Notes under the pieces: model-generated
Seen by the model: only the letters and a program-made list of their open reading frames with translations
What the model was told of the DNA's origin: nothing
Database searches by the model: none
Shown here: in pieces, positions 10,446 through 25,228 of the stretch
Numbering within the stretch: the stretch's first letter is position 1
How the letters are laid out: each line of letters begins with the position of its first letter
Assembly: GCF_013337115.1 (NCBI RefSeq)
Contig: NZ_SGWE01000004.1
Coordinates: 496,001-560,000 of the forward strand
Reading direction: 5' to 3'
Length of the DNA stretch: 64,000 bases
Source of the DNA: Deinococcus sp. JMULE3
GTDB lineage: Bacteria; Deinococcota; Deinococci; Deinococcales; Deinococcaceae
Made by a program: the position numbers and the translations under genes

Positions 10446-10506
10446 GCTCTGGGCTGTGAGCTGTGTGGGACGTGTTCCCCGGCAGCTTAGAGCCCGGAGC
10501 GTTTTT
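10446..10506 (+). terminator. Intrinsic terminator/attenuator between livJ and livH
   Basis: Arms 10446-10463 and 10483-10500 pair at about 15 of 18 positions, followed by a TTTTT run (10502-10506). It lies 40 bp before livH and would let only part of the livJ transcripts continue into the permease genes. Confidence 0.75.
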
Positions 10507-10545
10507 CTGGACGGTGTCCTCGCAGGGCAGAGGGGAGGAAGAGAG

Positions 10546-13174
<2,629 letters not shown>

Positions 13175-13182
13175 CAGGAATT

Positions 13183-13318
13183 GCGGTGAGTCGGAGACGA
13201 ACCCGACCGGACCTGCAAGGCTGCGCAGCAGAGGGAGAAGCGATGATGAACGGACTTCAGGAGATGGACGGACTTCCGGTGGTGTTCCGGAAGGTCGGGA
13301 ATCGGATGAATCCGGTAT
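13183..13318 (+). repeat. Dispersed repeat, copy C (diverged), between livG and livF
   Basis: The 3' half matches copies A and B (CCGGTGGTGTTCCGGAAGG followed later by GAATCCGGTATGA) and the middle shares GCTGCGCAGC with copy E. The terminal TATGA contains the livF start codon. The 5' boundary is approximate and similarity is lower than among copies A, B, D and E. Confidence 0.6.
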
Positions 13319-14075
13319 GACCGACACACTGAATCGGACGGCCCCCGCGTCGAATGACGTGGGGCAGGAATTACGTATCGAGGGTCTGGCTGCCGGGTAC
13401 GGGAAGGTGCAGGTGTTGTGGGACGTCTCGCTGCACGCCGCGCCGGGCGAGTTCGTGGCAGTGATCGGCGCGAACGGGGCGGGCAAAACGACCACGCTAC
13501 GCGCCGTGAGTGGCGTCGTGAAGCCCACGGCGGGCCGTATCACGCTGGGTGGCGTGGACATCACGCGGGCCGAACCGAGCCGCGTGGTGGCGCTGGGCCT
13601 GGGGCACGTCCCGGAGGGCCGCGAGTTGTTCCCGCACATGACGGTGCGCGAGAACCTGGAGCTGGGCGCGGCCATGAGTGCCGCCGCCCGCGCGCGCGCC
13701 GCCGAGACACTGGGCGAGGTCTACGCGCTGTTCCCCCGCCTTCAGGAACGGGCGGGGCAGCTGGCAGGCACGCTGTCCGGTGGGGAGCAGCAGATGGTCG
13801 CGGTGGGCCGCGCGCTGATGGCCCGCCCCAGTGTGCTGGTCGTGGACGAACCCAGCCTGGGCCTGTCGCCGTTGATGACCCAGACGGTGTTCGAGGCGTT
13901 GAAGGCCGTGAACGCGCGGGGCGTGACGGTTGTGCTGGTCGAGCAGAACGTGAACCTCAGCCTGAAACTGGCTCACCGGGCGTACGTGCTGGAGAACGGG
14001 CAGGTCGTGGGGGAGGGGACGGGCGCGGCGCTGCTGGCCGACCCGGCCGTGCGCGAGGCGTACCTGGCGCTGTAG
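13317..14075 (+). CDS. livF: Branched-chain amino acid ABC transporter ATP-binding protein LivF
   Basis: 252 residues. Walker A GANGAGKTT (near residue 45), a canonical signature LSGGEQQMVAVGRAL and Walker B VLVVDEPSLGLSP are all intact. It pairs with LivG to drive import. ATG 13317 is provided by the end of repeat copy C and there is no good Shine-Dalgarno directly in front, so expression relative to livG may have been altered by the insertion. A strong terminator follows, closing the liv unit before the regulator gene. Confidence 0.93.
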   Translation: MTDTLNRTAPASNDVGQELRIEGLAAGYGKVQVLWDVSLHAAPGEFVAVIGANGAGKTTTLRAVSGVVKPTAGRITLGGVDITRAEPSRVVALGLGHVPEGRELFPHMTVRENLELGAAMSAAARARAAETLGEVYALFPRLQERAGQLAGTLSGGEQQMVAVGRALMARPSVLVVDEPSLGLSPLMTQTVFEALKAVNARGVTVVLVEQNVNLSLKLAHRAYVLENGQVVGEGTGAALLADPAVREAYLAL

Positions 14076-14089
14076 CCTCCAGCGCTGGC

Positions 14090-14126
14090 GGGGAGGGTCG
14101 GGGCGAGGCAGGCTCCGACCCTCCCC
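14090..14126 (+). terminator. Terminator after livF
   Basis: Perfect 12-bp arms GGGGAGGGTCGG and CCGACCCTCCCC around a 13-nt loop, 14 bp after the livF stop. No long T-run. Confidence 0.75.
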
Positions 14127-14183
14127 TGCCCCTTGTGGGGTTTCTGTCGCGCCAGGACGGCACTTCACGCTAGATTGCCGGGT

Positions 14184-17100
14184 GTGACCCTTCACTGGCG
14201 GGACCTGACGTCGGCGCGGCGCACGCGGCTGCCGGCGGTGCGCGGCGCGGTGGCCCGCCCGCGCCTCCTGGACGCGCTGGACGCCCGCGTGCTGCTGGTG
14301 ACCGCGCCTGCCGGGTACGGGAAGACGACGGCGCTGGCCGAGGCGGCTGCGGCGCGGCCCGGGCCGGTGGCGTGGTTGACGCTGGACAGTGACGACGCCG
14401 ATCCGCTGGTGCTGGCGGCCAGTCTGTCGCTGGCGGTGCAGGGCCTGCCGGGCGGGGCGCGTCCCGGGGAGGCGCTGGGGGCCGGGGCGTCGCCGCGGCG
14501 GGTGGCAGGGCTGGTGGCGGACGTGCTGGACGGCTGCGCGGCGCTGCTGGTGCTGGACGAGGCGCAGGGCCTGTCGGGCACGCCGGGCGCGGACCTGCTG
14601 GGGGAGCTCCTCGCGCCGGGCGAGGGTCGCGTGGCGCTGCTGTCGCGCACGGCGCTGGACCTGCCGGAGCTGGCGCGGCTGGAGGTGTCGGGGGACGCGG
14701 CGCGCCTGTCGGCGGCGGAACTGGCGTTCACGCCCGCCGAGATCGCCGCGCTGTTCGCGTCGCAGGGCCTGACCCTGTCGGGCGCGGAGGTCCGGGCGGC
14801 GCACGCGGCGACCGAGGGCTGGCCGATCGCGGTGCGGTTCCTGACGCAGGCGGCCGCGCAGGGCCGCGTGACGCCGGCGGACCTGGCGGACCTGGAGGGC
14901 GGGGACGCGCCGCTGGGGACGCTGTTCACGTACCTCGCGCAGGAGGTGCTGGGACCGCTCGACCCGTCCCTGCGGGGCCTGCTGACGCGCAGCAGCGTGT
15001 TCGAGGAGCTGATTCCGGCGCTGCTGGAGGACGCGCTGGACGAGCCGCGCGCGCGCACCCTGCTAGACGCGCTGGCGGGCAGTGGGACGTTCCTGACCCG
15101 CGCAGGTGAGGACACGTACCGCGCGCACCCGCTGCTGCGCGCGCACCTGCGGGGGCTGCTCCCGCCGGAGGAGGCGCGGGCGGTCGCGGCGCGCGGCGCG
15201 GCGTTCTTCGAGCGCACGGGGCGGCTGCGGCGGGCGCTGGCGGCGCACCTGCTGGCCGGGAACGCGGCGCGCGCGGCGACGCTGCTGGCCGGGCGGGGCG
15301 GGGTGTGGCTGGCGCAGGGGCGGGTGACGCTGGTGGACCGCAGCCTGTCGCGCCTGCCGCGCGCGGTGTGGACTCCGGCGCTGCACGCCCTGGCCGGGGA
15401 CGCCCTGCGGCTGGCGAGCCGCTACGACGAGGCCCGCGCGGAGTACGCGCTGGCAGGCCCGCTGGACCGCGCGCTGGGCGAGGTGCGCCTCGCGCTGGAC
15501 ACCGTGCAGCCCGCGCACGCCTGGGGGCCACTGGACGAGGCGGCGGCGCTGATCGGCGGGGACCGGCAGGGCGAGGTGCGTCGCCTGCGGGCGGAGAACC
15601 TGCTGAACGCCGGACAGCTGGCGGAGGCCGTGGCGCTGGAACCCGAGCTGCGCGGCGGGGCGCGCTACGCGCTGAGGTCCGGGGATCTGGACGCGGCGCT
15701 GTCGCGGGCGCTGGCCCTGGCGGACGGCGAGACGGGCGGCGCGCGGGCCGCGCAGAATCACCGCGAGGGCCTGCTGCTGGCGAGTTTCCTGCACGCGGCG
15801 CGGGGCGAGGTGCATGCGGCCGGGGCCTGCGCGCGGCGGGGCCTGGCCGAGGGTGAGCGGCTGGAGAGTCCGTTCGTGCAGGCACTGGCGCTGGCGCGGC
15901 TGGGGCACGCGCAGCAGGCGGCGGGGGACTTCGCGGCGGCCCGTGAGAGCTACGAGGCGGCGCTGCGGCAGGCGCAGCACGTGGCGGGTCGCCTGCAGGT
16001 GGAACCCCTGATGGGGCTGGCGGCACTGGCGGGCCGCGCGGGGGACGGCGCGCGCGCGCAGGCCCTGACGGCCGAGGCGCGGGGGCAGACGGGCGGGGAC
16101 CGCTACATGGAGGGCCTGCTGGTCCTGACGGCCGCGCTGGGGCTGGCGCAGGGTCCGCTCGCCCCTCAGGCACCGGACGGGCTGCGGCAGGCGACGGCGC
16201 TGTTCAGCGCGTGCGGGGACGCCTTCGGGCAGGCGGCGGCGGCACTGGCCCTGTTCACGCTGGACGCGGGAGGTGCCGGGGCGGCCGCGCAGGCGGTGAC
16301 CGCGTACCCGTTCCTGCTGGGCCGCCCGTCCCTGTTCGCGCCGGTCGCGTCCCGCGCGGGCCGCGCGGCGCTGCTGGCCCGCCTGGGCGAGGCTCACCCG
16401 GATGCGCGTGGCGCGCTGGCGACGGCGGCCCGCGAACTGGGGTACGCGGCGGTGCCGGACCCGGCGGACACGCCGGGGTTCGAGGTGCAGGTGCAGGTGC
16501 TGGGCCGCGTGGCGGTCCTGCGCGAGGACGGCCGGGTGCGCGAGTGGGGCCGCGCGAAGGCCCGCGACCTCCTGGCCCTGCTGGCCGTGCACCCGGCGGG
16601 CCTGCCGCGCGAGGCGGCGCAGGAGGCGCTGTTCCCCGACGCCGACCCGGGCGTGGGCGAACGGAACTTCCGCGTGACGCTGCACGCGCTGGGGCAGGTG
16701 CTGGAGGAGGCGCGCGCGCGCAGCGGCGTGTTCCTGGAACGCGGGGACTGGTTGCGCCTGCGGCCCGGCGCGGACCTGCACGTCGATCTGGCGGCCGCCT
16801 GGGCGCACCTGGGGCAGGCGGCGGGGACGCCGGGCCGCCTGGAGGCCCTGCTGGCGCTCCCGCCCACGCTGGCGGACGTGGATCTGGAGGACGTGGCGCG
16901 TGAGGCCGAGCGCTACGCGGCGGCCCTGCCCGAAGCGCTGGCTGCCGAGGCGGAGGTGGCCCTCGCGGTGGCTCGCCCGGACCGGGCGGCGCGGGCGGCC
17001 GGGCGCGCCCTGAGCCTCGATCCGGCCCATGAACCGGCGGCGCGGGCGCTGATGCGCGCGCAGCACGCGCTGGGGCGCGGCGCGGCGGCCGGGCGGGTGT

Positions 17101-17195
17101 ACGCGGCCCTTTCGGCGGCGCTGGCGGACCTGGGACTGCGCCCCCTGCCGGAGACGCAGGCGCTGTGGCAGGCGCTGTCGGGCGCGCGGGCCTGA
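14184..17195 (+). CDS. Large SARP/LAL-type transcriptional activator (ATPase, TPR, wHTH-BTAD)
   Basis: 1003 residues. Residues about 20-330 are a MalT/LAL-like STAND ATPase with Walker [10 protein letters not shown] (near 41-49) and Walker B LLVLDEAQ. The middle is Ala-rich helical repeats of TPR type. From about residue 766 an OmpR-type winged helix ([14 protein letters not shown] ... [16 protein letters not shown]) is followed by a bacterial transcriptional activator domain to the C-terminus, the SARP arrangement. GTG 14184 is chosen because TAGATT ends seven bases upstream; the frame extends 51 bp further back without a signal. It lies between livF and bdhA, whose promoters (livJ, bdhA and the divergent acyltransferase-like gene) carry SARP-like heptamer pairs. 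Its own promoter lacks them. The signal sensed is unknown. Confidence 0.88.
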   Translation: MTLHWRDLTSARRTRLPAVRGAVARPRLLDALDARVLLVTAPAGYGKTTALAEAAAARPGPVAWLTLDSDDADPLVLAASLSLAVQGLPGGARPGEALGAGASPRRVAGLVADVLDGCAALLVLDEAQGLSGTPGADLLGELLAPGEGRVALLSRTALDLPELARLEVSGDAARLSAAELAFTPAEIAALFASQGLTLSGAEVRAAHAATEGWPIAVRFLTQAAAQGRVTPADLADLEGGDAPLGTLFTYLAQEVLGPLDPSLRGLLTRSSVFEELIPALLEDALDEPRARTLLDALAGSGTFLTRAGEDTYRAHPLLRAHLRGLLPPEEARAVAARGAAFFERTGRLRRALAAHLLAGNAARAATLLAGRGGVWLAQGRVTLVDRSLSRLPRAVWTPALHALAGDALRLASRYDEARAEYALAGPLDRALGEVRLALDTVQPAHAWGPLDEAAALIGGDRQGEVRRLRAENLLNAGQLAEAVALEPELRGGARYALRSGDLDAALSRALALADGETGGARAAQNHREGLLLASFLHAARGEVHAAGACARRGLAEGERLESPFVQALALARLGHAQQAAGDFAAARESYEAALRQAQHVAGRLQVEPLMGLAALAGRAGDGARAQALTAEARGQTGGDRYMEGLLVLTAALGLAQGPLAPQAPDGLRQATALFSACGDAFGQAAAALALFTLDAGGAGAAAQAVTAYPFLLGRPSLFAPVASRAGRAALLARLGEAHPDARGALATAARELGYAAVPDPADTPGFEVQVQVLGRVAVLREDGRVREWGRAKARDLLALLAVHPAGLPREAAQEALFPDADPGVGERNFRVTLHALGQVLEEARARSGVFLERGDWLRLRPGADLHVDLAAAWAHLGQAAGTPGRLEALLALPPTLADVDLEDVAREAERYAAALPEALAAEAEVALAVARPDRAARAAGRALSLDPAHEPAARALMRAQHALGRGAAAGRVYAALSAALADLGLRPLPETQALWQALSGARA

Positions 17196-17210
17196 GGCGC
17201 ACACCGCTGG

Positions 17211-17244
17211 GCGTAACCGCCGCGTGACGCCTGCGGCCTAGACT
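17211..17244 (+). promoter_or_regulatory. SARP-type operator plus -10 box of bdhA
   Basis: GCGTAAC (17211-17217), 4 bp, GCGTGAC (17222-17228), 10 bp, TAGACT (17239-17244). From GTAAC to the end of the -10 box it shares 24 of 32 positions with livJ, without gaps. It starts 16 bp after the regulator gene. Confidence 0.72.
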
Positions 17245-17250
17245 CCGCGC

Positions 17251-18027
<777 letters not shown>

Positions 18028-18049
18028 CGCCCAGCCTCTACAGCAAGAA

Positions 18050-18082
18050 GATGGAGGACGGTTCCATCAACCATCCTCCATC
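18050..18082. terminator. Hairpin between bdhA and the CAP gene
   Basis: GATGGAGGACGGTT (18050-18063) pairs with AACCATCCTCCATC (18069-18082) with one mismatch and a 5-nt loop, between convergent genes. Confidence 0.7.
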
Positions 18083-18094
18083 GTCTAGCGACCT

Positions 18095-18592
18095 TCAGCG
18101 GGGTTGGCTGCTGAGGACCATCACGTAGGCGGTACCGCGGGAGCCCTGGACGACGGCGGCGCCGACGTGGGTGTAGCGGCGTTCGTTCATCCAGAAGCAG
18201 TGCACGGGGGACTGCAGCCACCAGCGGATCGCCTGTTCGGGGTTCTGGCTGCCGCCCATGAAGACGATCTCGGTGACGCTGACGGCGTTCACGCCGGTGC
18301 TGGCGGCGCGGACGCGGGGGGTGCTCCCGTTCGCGCCGGTGTGGGTGATGCGGCCCGAGGCGCTCATGTACCCGGCCTGCATGCGCGCGGCGGCGGAGAG
18401 GGCCGGGGTGAACGTGAGACCGCCGGCGACGGGTCGGGTGCCGCTGCCGGGGCAGGTGACGCCCTGGGCGCGCACCTGGTTCAGCCGTTTGATCAGCTGC
18501 TGCTCGGCGGTGGACTGGGCCGTGGCGGGGAGTCCGAGGGCCACGAGGGCCGCCAGGGCTCCCAGCGTGCGCTGGGCGGTCTGCATGAGCAT
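18095..18592 (-). CDS. Secreted CAP-domain protein
   Basis: 165 residues. A Sec signal peptide ends near residue 26 (LGLPATAQS). The remainder is a bacterial CAP/SCP domain: [13 protein letters not shown] at the start, [22 protein letters not shown], then the region [21 protein letters not shown] that corresponds to the usual GHRxNILxxxxxxxGVG. The cysteines at the start of the domain and in PVHCFW could form a disulfide. Function of such proteins in bacteria is poorly known; roles in the envelope are usual guesses. ATG 18592 lies nine bases after TAAGAT. Confidence 0.85.
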   Translation of the reverse strand: MLMQTAQRTLGALAALVALGLPATAQSTAEQQLIKRLNQVRAQGVTCPGSGTRPVAGGLTFTPALSAAARMQAGYMSASGRITHTGANGSTPRVRAASTGVNAVSVTEIVFMGGSQNPEQAIRWWLQSPVHCFWMNERRYTHVGAAVVQGSRGTAYVMVLSSQPR

Positions 18593-18688
18593 CGTGAACC
18601 GATCTTAACCTGAATGGCAGATGAAGGAGATGGGAAAATCGGCATTCCCTCTCATGTGTCCCCACGGGGTCAACCGCAAAAAGGATGA

Positions 18689-18713
18689 GGTCCAGGCCTC
18701 GTGTGCCTGGACC
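18689..18713 (-). terminator. Terminator of the M3 oligopeptidase gene
   Basis: Perfect 9-bp stem GGTCCAGGC / GCCTGGACC with a 7-nt loop; on the minus strand a CTTTTTG stretch follows seven bases later. Lies just after the 18733 stop. Confidence 0.75.
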
Positions 18714-18732
18714 CCGGAATGAAACGGTGTGG

Positions 18733-20784
<2,052 letters not shown>

Positions 20785-20870
20785 CACCCCGGAGTATAGA
20801 CAGGGCGGCTGAGCGCACCGTAAGCCATTTGACGTGCCCGGCGGTTGCGGGGCGCGTGCTGTAATCGTGC

Positions 20871-21833
20871 ATGGACGCGACCCTCCCCCGCCTGCACGCC
20901 ATCGTGGACGCCGATCTGGCCGCGCTGCGCACCCTGGCTCACCCGGACAGCCCCGTCAGCGTGGACGACCTGACCCGCCTGAGCGCCACCCGCCGCCCGG
21001 GCGAACACCACACCCAGCAGGCCGCCTTCGAACACGGCGAGGCGAGGGGGGCCGTGACGACGGGCGTGCCGCGCATGGACGCGCACGACGGCTGGCTGGA
21101 CCTGACCCTCACCCTCCACCCGCAGGAGGCCGGGGGGCCACTGGCGGACGAGCTGCTGGACGCCGGGCTGGGCGTGCTGCGCGCAGCGGGCGCGACGACC
21201 GCCGTGACCCGCGTCCGCGAGGACTGGTGGGAGCACGACTTCCTGCGGGCGCGCGGCTGGCAGGAGGCGGACCGCATGTGGCTCAGCACCCTCGACCTGC
21301 GCAGCCTGGACTTCGCCGCGTTCGCCGCCGACGAGGCCCGCGCCCGCGCGAGCGGCGTGCGGATCGTCCCCCTGAGCGACCTGGGCGGCTGGGACGCGCA
21401 CCAGCGGGAGCACTACGAGCTGATCCACGCGCTGCTGACCGACGTGCCCAGCGCCCGCCCGGTGCAGGTCTGGCCGTTCGACGTGTGGCTGGAGCGCATG
21501 CCCACCCTGCTGCCCGACACGAGCGGCATCATGATCGCCCTCGCCCCGGACGGCACGTGGGTGGGGACCAGTCAGCTGTCGCAACCCATCGCCACGCGCC
21601 CCGGCTTCGTCCACAACGGCCTGACCGGCGTCCGCGCCGGATGGCGCGGGCACGGCCTGGGCCTCGCGCTGAAACTCGCCGCCGCCCGCGCCGCCCTGGC
21701 ACGGGGTTTCACGCACTCCCGCACCGGGAACCACGTCATCAACCGCCCCATGCTCGCCATCAACGAACGCATGGGCTTCGCGCGTGAGGCGGCGACGGTC
21801 ACGCTCACGCGGGAAGTGGGGAGTGGGCAGTAG
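20871..21833 (+). CDS. GNAT acetyltransferase with two GNAT-like halves
   Basis: 320 residues, roughly twice a single GNAT domain. The C-terminal half has the acetyl-CoA loop [18 protein letters not shown] and the final [13 protein letters not shown] that typify the fold; the N-terminal half is a more diverged copy. Tandem GNATs of this length include mycothiol-synthase-like and antibiotic-acetylating enzymes; I cannot assign a substrate. TGTAAT lies five bases before the ATG. The last codons and the TAG stop lie inside a GGGGAGTGG-rich inverted repeat that also holds the end of the convergent queA. Confidence 0.82.
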   Translation: MDATLPRLHAIVDADLAALRTLAHPDSPVSVDDLTRLSATRRPGEHHTQQAAFEHGEARGAVTTGVPRMDAHDGWLDLTLTLHPQEAGGPLADELLDAGLGVLRAAGATTAVTRVREDWWEHDFLRARGWQEADRMWLSTLDLRSLDFAAFAADEARARASGVRIVPLSDLGGWDAHQREHYELIHALLTDVPSARPVQVWPFDVWLERMPTLLPDTSGIMIALAPDGTWVGTSQLSQPIATRPGFVHNGLTGVRAGWRGHGLGLALKLAAARAALARGFTHSRTGNHVINRPMLAINERMGFAREAATVTLTREVGSGQ

Positions 21834-21930
21834 GCAGTGGAAAGAGCAGGTGGGCGCGTCGCCGTGACGCGCCCACCTTCGTGTGTCCCCACTCACCACT
21901 CCCCACTCACCACTGCCTACTCCCCACTGA
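21816..21930. repeat. Nested inverted repeat joining the ends of the GNAT and queA genes
   Basis: An inner perfect 12-bp hairpin (21849-21860 with 21866-21877, loop of 5) is flanked by outer arms rich in GTGGGGAGTGGGCAGTAGG and its complement. The stop codons of both convergent genes fall in the outer arms. It probably acts as a two-way terminator. Similar GGGGAGTGGG text recurs near 23725-23750. Confidence 0.65.
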
Positions 21931-23035
21931 CCTCGGATTGCGCGCCGCGCAGGTTGGTCAGGAGCATCGCGTCGCCCAGCGAGTAGAAGCGGTAGTCGCC
22001 GTTCAGGGCGGCGTCGTACGCGGCGCGGATGCGGTCCTCTCCGGCGAACGCGGCGACGAGCAGCAGCAGGGTGCTGCCCGGCAGGTGCAGGTTCGTGATG
22101 AGCAGGTCCGGCACGTTGACGGGACGGCCGGGCGTGATGAAGATCTGCGTGTCGCCCTCGCCGGGCTGCACCTGCGTGCCGTCCCAGGCGCTTTCCAGCG
22201 TGCGGACGGTGGTGGTGCCGACGGCGATGACGCGGCGGCCCTCGGCGCGGGCGGCGTTGATGGCCTGCGCCGTGTCGGGGGTGACGTGCCAGCGTTCGGC
22301 GTGCATGACGTGGTCGGCGACACTGCCGCTGATGGGCCGGAACGTTCCGGCGCCGACGTGCAGGGTGACGTGCGCGGTCTGAACGCCCATTCCCGCAAGG
22401 CGTGCCAGCAGTCCGGGCGTGAAGTGCAGTCCGGCGGTGGGCGCGGCGACACTGCCGGGCTCGCGGGCGTACACGGTCTGGTAGCGTTCGCGCCACGTCT
22501 CGTCACTGTCGCCCGCGTCGATGTACGGCGGGAGGGGCAGGCGGCCGATGTCGTCCAGGTGCGGCAGGATGTCGTGGTCGAAGCGCAGCAGCCGCGCGCC
22601 GTCCTCCAGCTCCCCGACGACCTGGGCGCGGTGCCCGCCCTCGTGCGCCAGGCCGCCCAGCCACAGTTCGTTCCCGGCGCGGCGGGCGGGTTTCAGGTAC
22701 GCGCTCCAGACGTGTCGGCCCAGCTCCGGGCGTTCCTCGGCGCGCAGCAGCATGACCTCCACGCTGCCGCCGCCGTGCCCGTGGGCGTCCACGGGTTTGC
22801 GGGCCATGACGCGGGCGGGGATGACTTTGCTCTGGTTGAACACCAGCAGGTCGCCCGCTCGCAGGAACTCCGGCAGGTCGCGGAAGACGCGGTGCTGAAT
22901 CTCGTCGCCCACGATCATCAGGCGCGAGGCGTCGCGGGGTTCCGCGCCGGTCTGCGCGACGCGGTCCTCGGGCAGGTGGAAGTTCAGGCGGTGCAGGACG
23001 GCGTCCGCCCCGGCGTGCGGCGTGGCGTCGGTCAT
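21917..23035 (-). CDS. queA: S-adenosylmethionine:tRNA ribosyltransferase-isomerase
   Basis: 372 residues; QueA is usually 340-360. It transfers the ribosyl part of SAM to preQ1 in tRNA, the next-to-last step of queuosine synthesis. Conserved blocks present are LLVFNQSKVIPAR, SVAAPTAGLHFT, LHVGAGTFRPI and AVGTTTVRTLE. It starts seven bases after the stop of the NYN gene and has GGAG nine bases upstream, so the two are one operon. The C-terminal residues beyond LLTNLRGA run into the nested repeat and may be a repeat-derived extension. Confidence 0.96.
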   Translation of the reverse strand: MTDATPHAGADAVLHRLNFHLPEDRVAQTGAEPRDASRLMIVGDEIQHRVFRDLPEFLRAGDLLVFNQSKVIPARVMARKPVDAHGHGGGSVEVMLLRAEERPELGRHVWSAYLKPARRAGNELWLGGLAHEGGHRAQVVGELEDGARLLRFDHDILPHLDDIGRLPLPPYIDAGDSDETWRERYQTVYAREPGSVAAPTAGLHFTPGLLARLAGMGVQTAHVTLHVGAGTFRPISGSVADHVMHAERWHVTPDTAQAINAARAEGRRVIAVGTTTVRTLESAWDGTQVQPGEGDTQIFITPGRPVNVPDLLITNLHLPGSTLLLLVAAFAGEDRIRAAYDAALNGDYRFYSLGDAMLLTNLRGAQSEVSGE

Positions 23036-23041
23036 CGGGGT

Positions 23042-23596
23042 TTACTCCTCGGTCTTGGGGGTGGCGGCGCGGGTCTGGCGGGCGGGCATCAGGCCGCCGT
23101 CGATGTCGGGCAGGTGCGTGAACCGGTCGGCGGCGTCCACGAGTTTCTGCGCGGTGTGCTCGCGGAACGCGATGACCTCCACGCGCTTGCCCCGCTCCTG
23201 CAGGACCTCCACGATGTCGGTGAAGTCCCCGTCGCCGCTGCCGAGCACCACGATGTCGAGGTGGTCCATCAGGCGCACCATGTCGGCCACGATGCCCATG
23301 TCCCAGTTGCCCTCGTAGATCGCCTTGCCGCCATCCGTGACGTGGTGCAGCGTGAGGTTCATGCGCCGCACCTTGAAGCCCAGCGTGGACAGCTTGTAGA
23401 TGAACGGGCGGGCGGTGGCCTCGTTCTCGCGTTCCACGGTGTAGCTGATGGCGTGCACGAGCTCGCGGCCCTCGGTGGCGGTCTTCAGGATCGTCTCGAA
23501 GTTCACGGTGCGTTCCATCAGGTCGCGGGCCGAGTGATAGAGGTTCTGCGTATCAATGAACACCCCGACGCGGGGGCGGTGAACGACGTATTGCAT
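23042..23596 (-). CDS. NYN/PIN-like ribonuclease-fold protein (LabA/DUF88 family)
   Basis: 184 residues. The acidic residues of the NYN fold are visible: RVGVFIDTQNLYHSAR at the N-terminus, NWDMGIVADMV in the middle and VVLGSGDGDFTDIVEVLQERG, the last being the family signature. Such proteins are metal-dependent RNA-processing nucleases or RNA binders. The start ATG 23596 has AGGAG at good spacing; the longer frame to 23701 is not supported. It sits seven bases upstream of queA, a tRNA modification gene, which suggests an RNA-related role but proves nothing. Confidence 0.88.
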   Translation of the reverse strand: MQYVVHRPRVGVFIDTQNLYHSARDLMERTVNFETILKTATEGRELVHAISYTVERENEATARPFIYKLSTLGFKVRRMNLTLHHVTDGGKAIYEGNWDMGIVADMVRLMDHLDIVVLGSGDGDFTDIVEVLQERGKRVEVIAFREHTAQKLVDAADRFTHLPDIDGGLMPARQTRAATPKTEE

Positions 23597-23867
23597 GGGA
23601 ATTCTCCTGTTGTGGTGGAAGCTGGGCGGGAAAAGGGCGGGATGGGAAAGGAACGAAAGGGAAAAGCTGGCCCGGCGGGCGCAGCGCTGGCAGTGTAACA
23701 CCCGGGGCGCGCGGGGCGCCGGGAGTGGGGTGTGGGCCGTGGGGAGTGGGTGGGCCTGACTCGGGCGGGTGCGTCGGTCAGTGCCCGTTCACATGCACAG
23801 CGACCCCGCGCCGTCAGGGGTAGACACGTCCCTGACCTGTCCGGGCGGGGGCGGGTACGCTGGGCGC

Positions 23868-25139
23868 ATGACGAGTGACGTGCAGAGTGAGGCCCTGGCG
23901 CAGGCGCGCGCGGCGTACGACGCGGTGAAGGCGAAGGGTCTGAAGCTGAACATGCAGCGCGGCCAGCCCGCCGACGCGGACTTCGACCTGAGTAACGGCC
24001 TGCTGACCGTGCTGAATGAAACGGACACGCACATGGACGGCCTGGACCTGCGTAACTACCCCGGTGGCGTGGCGGGCCTGCCGTCCGCGCGGGCGATGTT
24101 CGGCGCGTACCTGGACCTGAAACCCGAGAACGTGATCGTGTGGAACAACGCCAGCCTGGAACTCCAGGGGTACGTGCTGACGTTCGCGCTGCTGCACGGT
24201 CCGCGTGGCGGGCAGCCCTGGGCGGGGCAGAACCCGAAGATGATCGTCACGACGCCCGGGTACGACCGGCACTTCCTGCTGCTGCAGACGCTGGGCTTCG
24301 ACCTGCTGACCGTGGACATGCAGCCTGACGGCCCGGACGTCGAGGCCATCGAGCGACTGGCGGCGGACCCGAGCGTGAAGGGCGTGCTGTTCGTCCCCAC
24401 GTACTCGAACCCCGGCGGGGAGACCATCAGCGCCGAGAAGGCCCGGCGACTGGCGGGCGTGAAGGCGGCCGCGCCGGACTTCACGATCTTCGCGGACGAC
24501 GCGTACCGCGCCCACCACCTCTCCCCCGACCCGGCGGGGCAGGACACGCCCGTGAACCTCGTGACGCTGTCGCGCGACGCCGGGTACCCGGACCGGACGT
24601 TCGTGTTCGCCAGCACCAGCAAGATCACCTTCGCAGGCGCCGGGCTGGGCTTCGTGGGCAGCAGCGAGGACAACATCCGGTGGCTGTCGACGTTCCTGAA
24701 CGCGCAGAGCATCGGCCCGAACAAGGTCGAGCAGGCCCGACACGTGAAGTTCCTCCAGGCGTACCCCGGCGGGCTGGAGGGCCTGATGAACGATCACGCG
24801 GCGCTGATCGCCCCGAAATTCCGCGCGGTGGACGAGGTGCTGCGCGCGGAACTGGGGACGGGCGGCGAGTTCGCCACCTGGGGCAGTCCGCGCGGCGGGT
24901 ACTTCATCAGCCTGGACACGACCGCGCCCGTCGCGTCGCGCGTGGTGCAACTGGCGGACGAGGCAGGCGTGAGCCTCACCCCGGCGGGCGCCACGTACCC
25001 CGGCGGGCGGGACCCGCATGACCGCAACATCCGCCTCGCGCCGACCCGCCCCCCGGTCGAGGAAGTCTACGAGGCGATGCGCGCCGTCGCGACCTGCGTG
25101 CGCCTCGCGACCGAGGAGTACCGCGCGCAGCAGAGCTGA
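23868..25139 (+). CDS. PLP aminotransferase, probable class Ic aspartate aminotransferase
   Basis: 423 residues, fold type I. The PLP lysine is in STSKITFAGAGLGF, with ADDAYRAHHL providing the ring-binding Asp and Tyr, and the C-terminal Arg in NIRLAPTRPP binding the substrate carboxylate. The N-terminal LNMQRGQPADADFDLS and NNASLELQ resemble the family first annotated as MocR-like and later shown to include aspartate aminotransferases (type Ic). It would interconvert aspartate and oxaloacetate. ATG 23868 follows TACGCT by six bases (leaderless); an upstream extension of the frame is not credible. Monocistronic. Confidence 0.87.
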   Translation: MTSDVQSEALAQARAAYDAVKAKGLKLNMQRGQPADADFDLSNGLLTVLNETDTHMDGLDLRNYPGGVAGLPSARAMFGAYLDLKPENVIVWNNASLELQGYVLTFALLHGPRGGQPWAGQNPKMIVTTPGYDRHFLLLQTLGFDLLTVDMQPDGPDVEAIERLAADPSVKGVLFVPTYSNPGGETISAEKARRLAGVKAAAPDFTIFADDAYRAHHLSPDPAGQDTPVNLVTLSRDAGYPDRTFVFASTSKITFAGAGLGFVGSSEDNIRWLSTFLNAQSIGPNKVEQARHVKFLQAYPGGLEGLMNDHAALIAPKFRAVDEVLRAELGTGGEFATWGSPRGGYFISLDTTAPVASRVVQLADEAGVSLTPAGATYPGGRDPHDRNIRLAPTRPPVEEVYEAMRAVATCVRLATEEYRAQQS

Positions 25140-25192
25140 CGCCCCCGCCCGTCAGGGCGTCACCTGCTGACGCCTCTGACCGGCCGATCAGC

Positions 25193-25221
25193 TTGACTTC
25201 ATGAGGCCGCCCCCCGACCAT
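25193..25221 (+). promoter_or_regulatory. Promoter of the MarR-family gene
   Basis: TTGACT (25193-25198), a 17-bp spacer and GACCAT (25216-25221), seven bases before ATG 25229. This decides the start codon and predicts a leaderless mRNA. Confidence 0.6.
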
Positions 25222-25228
25222 GGGGGTA

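Noticed and set aside
14133..14184. Upstream extension of the large regulator gene to 14133
   Set aside because: The promoter box TAGATT lies inside the extension, seven bases before GTG 14184; the extension also enters the region after the livF terminator.
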